Assembly (NCBI GenBank): GCA_001792895.1
Contig: MARA01000004.1
Location: 2,542,001 to 2,606,000 of the forward strand
DNA: 64,000 nt
Direction: 5' to 3'
Source of the DNA: Lentinus brumalis
Lineage: Eukaryota; Basidiomycota; Agaricomycetes; Polyporales; Polyporaceae
Shown: piece after piece, positions 58,147 to 64,000 of the stretch
Layout of the letters: every line of letters begins with the position of its first letter
How positions within the stretch are numbered: position 1 is the first letter of the stretch
Notes under the pieces: model-generated
The model's database searches: none
Told to the model about the DNA's origin: nothing
Seen by the model: the letters and a program-made list of their open reading frames with translations, nothing else
Program-made: the position numbers and the translations under genes

Positions 58147-60276
58147 ATGTCTGCCTGGAACGTGTCCGTGCTCACTGGCGCCACGTCCGACACCGAGCCG
58201 ACTCTGCTCGTGAACTTCGGAACCGCCAAGTACATCTTCAATGCAAGCGAGGGAATGGGACGTGCATGGCTGCAGAGCCACCATTCTATCAGGAAGACGA
58301 AGGGGCTTTTTGTGACCGCTGCTGGGACGCATAGGTGCGGTGGGGTGCCAGGTATGTGTTCATCTCATACGCGTCGTGTGGCAGAAGCTCTCCCGCTGCA
58401 CATCCCTTAAAGCTACGAGCTGCTGGGTCTGTGTGGTCAACCGGCCAGTTGTCAGTATGAAGCGGAACCATGACCCTCCTTGACCCATCCCGAGCTTCGA
58501 CTCTTCCTATGTCTGGGGCAGGTGTGATGTCTCCTGCAGACCGCAACTTGCCTCAGTCGCAGGAAAAGGCACTCCTTAGTCTGATGCTTCTACACAAGTT
58601 GCGCCGTCAGACACCATGTCACATCGCAAGGGGCAAGATGTCTCACAACTCAGCTCGCAATTTGAACCTAGAGACTATACCAGATACTGCACGGCTATCC
58701 GTAGAGGATATAATTTCAAATTGCGGGATGATTAGTGTGACGACCTCGGCCGGTCTGCGAGCCTCCAACCCGTAAAGCATCCAGAAGCCGGTTTGAATAC
58801 AGTAGGGCGAAACTGGCAACGAAGCAAGATGCGAGAGAAGAGCGGTCTGGAGGCTCGGAAGAGCCTCGGATTGCTTCTATCTAAAGTCTGGGAGTCTGGA
58901 GAGGACAGATTAATCCATTGGAATCGCTTATGGGTCGGACAGGGCTTGAAGCGAAGTCTGGAAGGATTGTCCAGACGAGGTTTGTCACGCTCGAGCTCCG
59001 ACGTCTCCCGAGTTGGAGTTTAGAACTGCCGAACCTGTGTTAAAATCCCTTACGAATAGTCGTCCACTCACGATGTTGCTTCACCGGGCGAATCGCCCAT
59101 CAGTCCATTGACCTGCCGAGCGAACGCGAGGCGTCTCTCGTCTCCATGTACAATCGACGTGACGCTGATATGCCGTGTCTATAGGCCTGTTGATGTTGTG
59201 CGCAGACGCGGCAGTGCCTGCAATCGACATTGTGGGCCCGTATGGTCTTATGCACTACCTCGCCACGATGCGTAGCTACACATACCGGTTCGTGACTCCT
59301 ACTATATCTCTGTTGCAAATTCTCAAGCGTGTGTGTAGTTCGACTATGGTTGTCAAGGCAGTCGAGGCACCAACCGCTGTGGTCAGTGCACAACCGGCCG
59401 CTTCGCCCTCCCCGGTCTTCAAGGACGAAAATCTCTCGGTCTATTCGATACCCTTGTATCCTTCTGTCGACGGGGTCGATATCGGGGAGCCTTCGGCACG
59501 CCCACTCAAGAGGAAGCGATCGGCCTCTCCTCCCACCGCGTCCAAACGGTCCACTCCTCCACTCATTGACCGCGCTGTTGAGTCCACGTCCCCCGTATCG
59601 CCTACCCTGTCCGTGCAGGCGCGGAGAGAGAACTTCAACCCAACGAGCCTTACCGGCGCGGACGCACAGGAATGGCGGAAGCTTATGTTGCAGGAGATGT
59701 TCCCGATGCAGCCGCCACCGAAAGCGGACCCATCGACATCGAAGGGGGCGAAGCGGAGAGCAAACGCACTCCAAGAACCCGCCGACGAGCCGCCGCCGCC
59801 GCAGAACATGACGTTCGCTCCTGACCGCAAGTACGCGCGACTGCCCGGTCTTGTCGCCGGTGGAGGCGTCGATCCTGCGACGTTGCCTACGCTTGGCTAC
59901 CTGTGTGTCGGTCCAAGTGTACGCGGCAAATTCGACGTCAAGAAGGCTGAGGAACTCGGTGTTCGCGGGCCTTTGCGCGGGCGCCTGACCAAGGGAGAGA
60001 CGGTTACCTTCGAGGTGGACGATGGGCAGGGTGGGAAGATACAACGCACTGTTCGACCTGAAGAGTGTGTTGGACCTAGCGAGGCACCACAGGTGAGTCT
60101 ACTCGCGATGGGCAATGGGTTGCACAACTTAATAGTCGGCAGGCTGTTCTGATCCTTGACGTACCGACGCCTGCACACATTCCCTCTCTTCTCGCTTCAT
60201 TCACCGACTCGCCGTTCTTCGCCAAGTACGTTCCAAGGACGAGAACATCCGGAAGGAGCATCCTCTGCACGCCGTT
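58147..60276 (+). pseudogene. tRNase Z N-terminal half, copy C, frameshifted and with an enlarged first intron
   Basis: Same fragment as in A and B. The first intron is enlarged by a ~724-bp insertion (58382-59105), and one base is missing at about 60229 (GCCAAGTACGTTCC instead of GCCAAGTACCGTTCC), which breaks the frame just before the end of tRNase Z similarity at 60276. The RGRLTKGE region that is broken in copy A is intact here. Confidence 0.83.
58382..59105. mobile_element. ~724-bp insertion in the first tRNase Z intron of copy C, type unknown
   Basis: Copy B has only about 23 bp here, and similarity resumes at CCTGCCGAGCGAACGCGAGG. The inserted DNA has no terminal inverted repeats, LTRs or long open frame. 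It contains a 7-bp stem hairpin GAGGCTC-GGAA-GAGCCTC near 58850-58870 and a weak tRNA B-box-like GGTTTGAATAC near 58790. The net replacement of ~23 bp argues against a simple clean insertion. Confidence 0.6.
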
Positions 60277-63200
60277 CCTGTGCGTCGTGTGCAGCGTGCT
60301 CCCGGTGCGCCAGGCCCGAGTGCGCGTGCGGCGATCCGCGCCGATGCCCGATGCCCGATGCCCGATGCGTCTGTGCTGCCAGAGAAACAAACGAATCGTT
60401 AGGGAGTCACTGGGCAGATTACTGGGCAGATGGCTGGGCAGCAGTAGCGGTGGTTGGAATGGGACAGGAAGTGCGCACAGAAATTGTGTCGCGGGCAGGA
60501 GGACGGCAGGAGAACACACATGTACACTCGTCCCAGGAAATATATTTTTCTGCCCCACCGCTGCCCGTATGTCTGTTTTTCTGGGCGTCCTGCCTCTTCT
60601 GCATCTCGCCGCTAGAAGCTCGGAGTGCGTCTGCATCTGCATCTGCGGCTGCGGCTGCGGCTGCTCAGCGCTCAGCCCGCTGCCTCCGCTCCGTCCCTCC
60701 TGCGTCGTCTCGCTGGCACACCTCGAGGTTTCTGGAAATCTCTCGATTGCGTCTAGCTACGCGCAAGTACACTACGAGATGCCCTCCGCCGCTCGCTGCT
60801 GCTGCTCCTCGCCTGCTCTCTACCCCGCCGTCCGCCGGCCGACATCTCTCGCATCCGCCGCGCTGGCGGTGCTGGACACCGGCGACGTGCGCGTGGGACG
60901 TCCCCTCCGATATCTGCCGGGAAACAAACATCAGTATCCGGAAACCTCGCAGGAGAGCATCACGGATAGCTCACGCAAGTCCGGCTGCTGAGCCCGTCAT
61001 CCCGCTGCCAGCTTGATCACGGCAACTGTCCCGTTAGGATGTTCCCGGGGCTATGCGGACAGTGCCAGCTAGACGACTTGCGTGAAACTGCAGGGCGACG
61101 ATGGTCAGCCAGCGCGAGCCTGGACACATCAGCGTCGATGACTCACCGGAGGACCATACGCGGCACTTCGTCTGCCCGCTCGCAACGCGCCGACGCTGCA
61201 TTCGAAACAGCACCGTCGTACCAGCGTGCAGCGGCCAATCGTTGCCGGGCAGCCTTCAGGACTGCACGCGACCTCGACCGGGCTATTCGAATGGCATGTC
61301 CGGATCCCGTGTATGTCGGGTACGCCCGGAACAGCTGAGAAAGAACAGATGTGAGTGCGAATTCTAGTATTGCCGGGAAAGGAGAGCGACTCACCAATCA
61401 AGACGCTATTGCGTCGTCCAGACTCTCTGGCTGGCTTGCCGCTGCCATAGTGCCCGAAGACGGTCTTTCCAGCAGCCTGAGCAATTACGCGAGTGAGTAC
61501 TCTCTGTATGTGCGTATATGTCTCAAATTCTGTCCGGAATGCTCACCTGCAATCCTAGAGTGGAGCGCAAGAGAAGAGTGGCAGCGGACTGCCTGCCCGC
61601 TGCTCCGTGCCCGGCCACATCAACAGCGCCATCTTAGGATGCGTCGTTAGCGGCTTCAAAGAGACGAAATGAAACTCTGTACTTACGAGCTTGCGTGCCA
61701 TAAGGGAGGCAGAGCAGAACCGCATTCTGCGGTTCCTGGCCTGCCACTGCACAGATGGGCGCCTGCAGAGACAGGCGCGATTCGCCTTCTGCGAAGGCCG
61801 CTGCCCGTCTTCCTTTCCCATCCACCATCACCCCGCGCTGCCGGACCGCTCTCCCTCCCTCCCTCCGTCGATCTCATGGTCTTCGACGCATACAGCGACG
61901 ATCTCGCTGCAGCACATTCAGCTGAACTCAACGTAGGTCAGATTCTGGCAGGACTCGTCGACTCAAATCGGTACGTACCTCTATCTCATCACACCCGGCG
62001 ACGATGTGCGCATTGTGCGCCGACTTGACGTGCGGAGATCGCGCTGCCAGACTGTCGAGGTCCGAGTCTAGGTCAGTTGTCGACGACGACGACGACGGCG
62101 GGCAGAAGAGGTAAGTCATACATACCGCGAGGATGCTTCAAGGGACGAGGACGGCGACGGCGACACTGGCTGCGTCTTGTTCGCGGAGCTTGTCTGTGGG
62201 CTCGCTGTCTGGGATGGACGCGTTCTGGAAGAGAAAGGTGAGCGTGCGCTTCGATTGCCCTCGACGCGTGACGTCATGCATCCGAAAGAGGCAAGTCGCA
62301 CGGCTGTGAGCGCGGACTGGATGCTCTGTTCGCGTCTTGAACACGGACTTGCTCGTCTTCTGTCGCGATCTGGGCTTGACGACTTGCTGCTCTGACTTAA
62401 GCTTGCTGGCGACTACTGGGAGCGTCTGGACACCGCTGCGCAGGACCTCTGCTCGTCACGGCGTGCTGCTTCTCGAGCAGACCTCACTGGCAGTCTGCTG
62501 CGTCGCAAACCCACGTTAACAATGTACGATCCGACGCTAGGTACGTCCCAATACTTACTTGCGCGAAGAATAGGTCCAGGACGCCGTGCGCAGCCCTTTG
62601 ACCCGCTCTTGCGCTGCTCACAGCGGCGGCAGACGTCTTCGGCAATGTGCACGTCAACGTTGAAAGCGAACAGGTGAGCAGGTGCACGACGGCCGAGGAT
62701 GGGAATGATTTACCTCATGCCTCCTCGGCCCCAGAACTCGTGTTGAGGTGAGGAGACACTGGCTCTTATCCCATGCGCTGGTTTGCGAACGTTGCCATGC
62801 CAAGAGGTCCGTGGCTTACGCAGGGAGCCCGACTGAAGCTTGCCGCGGGAGCTGTTCGTCACCCGGATGGCAGCGGTTGCCGCCGTAATCCTGTAACCGG
62901 CGACGAAGGAAGGTCAGTCAACCCAGGTCGATTGAGATGTATACGCGCAGCAACCGCGCGACTACGCTCACCTCTAGAGAATCGCGACTTTTGACATGCG
63001 TCGACGCGTCGCTGATGTCAATCTTGACGTGGGCATGGGCCACGAGCTTTGCTTCACGTAGACTGAATTCCCGAGGCTGAAGAAGATGTGGTGAGTGGAT
63101 GAGACAGGAGAGGGAAGGCAAAACTGCGTGCTGACCCACAGCGCGGAGGACAGCTGACTAGCAGTGGGATCTTGAGTCCTGCGCTCGACGGTGCCACGGT

Positions 63201-64000
63201 GCAGCTGGAGTCGGTAGTGGCGAGGTCGGGAGGTGAATGGTCTCGGCGGTGGGCGGGGACATGGTGAGTAGTAAGGTTGAAGGAGGAGCCTTGCTGTCGA
63301 GTCGAGACTCGACGTGCGGATTCTGCCGGTAGTGTCCGAGCTAGGAGGTAAATGATGTGTAATAGATCGAGGAGTCAATGCAAGCTGGTTTCCAAAGAAT
63401 AAACAACGTAAGCGTGAACTAGGTCAGGCTATCTGGATATTCCGTGGGAGCGTGCGGCGCAGAATCTCGCCGCAGCTGCTGAAGAGGTTACGTGATAGGT
63501 GCAAGGTGCTTCTGTGCATGCACGACACAACGGAGCGCTGGTAGAACTTCCCTAAATCTTTCGAGGGCAGCTTGGGACTTACGCTAGCCTAGTTCATAGT
63601 AGAGACCTGTGTTGCCCTGGTGCTCTACTGCACACAAAGAACTCTCACTCAGACTGAGGCTCATTAACTATGGTATACCTCTACAAGACTGCAGGCTTGC
63701 AGTATGGCAATGGATGGGATTCTGCTGAATGTGCAGTCCAAGGGAGTGGTTGCCCACGAGCATGGGACCCTTAGCAACGAGGAATAATACGTACCATGCT
63801 TCGAGAAGGTACTGATCGGTACCCACATAAATTCCGCGGATGATGTCGGACCTCGGCCTACCTCACGGGAGCTTGCATGCTCTACAGTACTGATTCCTTG
63901 TATTGTTCCTGCAAGCTGACAGCCTCTAGCGGTGGTGAGTAGTATGCAGGCAGGAAGGGCATCCCCATGAGATAGACGGGGATGGTACCTGCTGGATGAG
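60277..64000. other. Remainder of copy C in the window
   Basis: Equivalent to 36121-39840 of A and 48118-51840 of B: the fused DNA with short repeats, the exon-like segments (DYWERLDTAAQD segment open, TGG as in B), then non-coding DNA. Nothing new compared with the other copies. Confidence 0.5.

Larger units (their letters stand above)
57841..64000 (+). repeat. Tandem array, copy C (truncated by window end)
   Basis: Third head-to-tail copy, at least 6.16 kb. It matches B closely at its left end but A better in other parts (for example 60850-60870 and 62775-63355). A ~724-bp insertion lies in the first tRNase Z intron, and the empty site for the copy-A element is at the window's end (about 63980-63996). 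Gene X and the subrepeats would lie beyond the window. Confidence 0.95.

Noticed and set aside
58690..58800. SINE-like arrangement with GGTTTGAATAC in the copy-C insertion
   Set aside because: The B-box match is weak, no A box at proper spacing and no poly-A or target duplication was found.

Overview
This is nuclear DNA of a filamentous fungus, most likely an Agaricomycete (mushroom or polypore group). The evidence is dense genes on both strands, GT-AG introns of about 50-70 bp in almost every gene, very small exons, and protein families typical of basidiomycetes: a DUF3684 protein, a fungal lipoxygenase, a GPI-anchored GH13 enzyme, a Hook adaptor and a multi-spanning basidiomycete membrane protein. 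No rRNA, tRNA, CRISPR array or bacterial-type operon was seen.

The left half (1 to about 34.3 kb) is ordinary gene space. In order it holds: the 3' part of a DUF3684/sacsin-like gene; a UBE2C-type ubiquitin-conjugating enzyme; a small proline-rich ORF; TMA7 divergent from an RNA 3'-phosphate cyclase (RTCA type, with an apparent 1-nt frameshift); a GH13 enzyme lacking two catalytic-site histidines; a Hook coiled-coil protein; a lipoxygenase; an unrecognised seven-exon gene; an MFS sugar transporter; a doubtful small gene; a DUF1275 membrane protein; a candidate TA-flanked inverted-repeat element; a CDC50/Lem3 flippase subunit; and a multi-spanning membrane protein. These are mostly unrelated housekeeping or metabolic genes, and I see no pathway cluster.

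The right half (about 34.3 kb to the window end) is a head-to-tail tandem array of a unit of about 11.5-12 kb. Copy A is about 34318-46380, copy B about 46381-57840, and copy C starts at about 57841 and runs off the window. Each unit starts with the promoter and N-terminal half of a long-form tRNase Z (ELAC2/Trz1 type) gene. The catalytic half is missing and the reading frame runs into unrelated DNA. Further along each unit are a stretch of exon-like segments, a long non-coding stretch, an unrecognised multi-exon gene ('gene X'), and three ~320-bp subrepeats that each carry a 9-bp-stem hairpin with a covarying base pair. The copies differ by informative indels. A 497-bp element with perfect 37-bp inverted termini sits only in copy A, with clean empty sites in B and C. 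A ~724-bp insertion sits only in the first tRNase Z intron of copy C. A patch of copy B is strongly diverged while A and C agree there. The tRNase Z frame is open only in copy B.

Splice sites were placed by eye from GT-AG consensus, family conservation and frame continuity, so internal exon limits may be off by a few bases where family support is weak.
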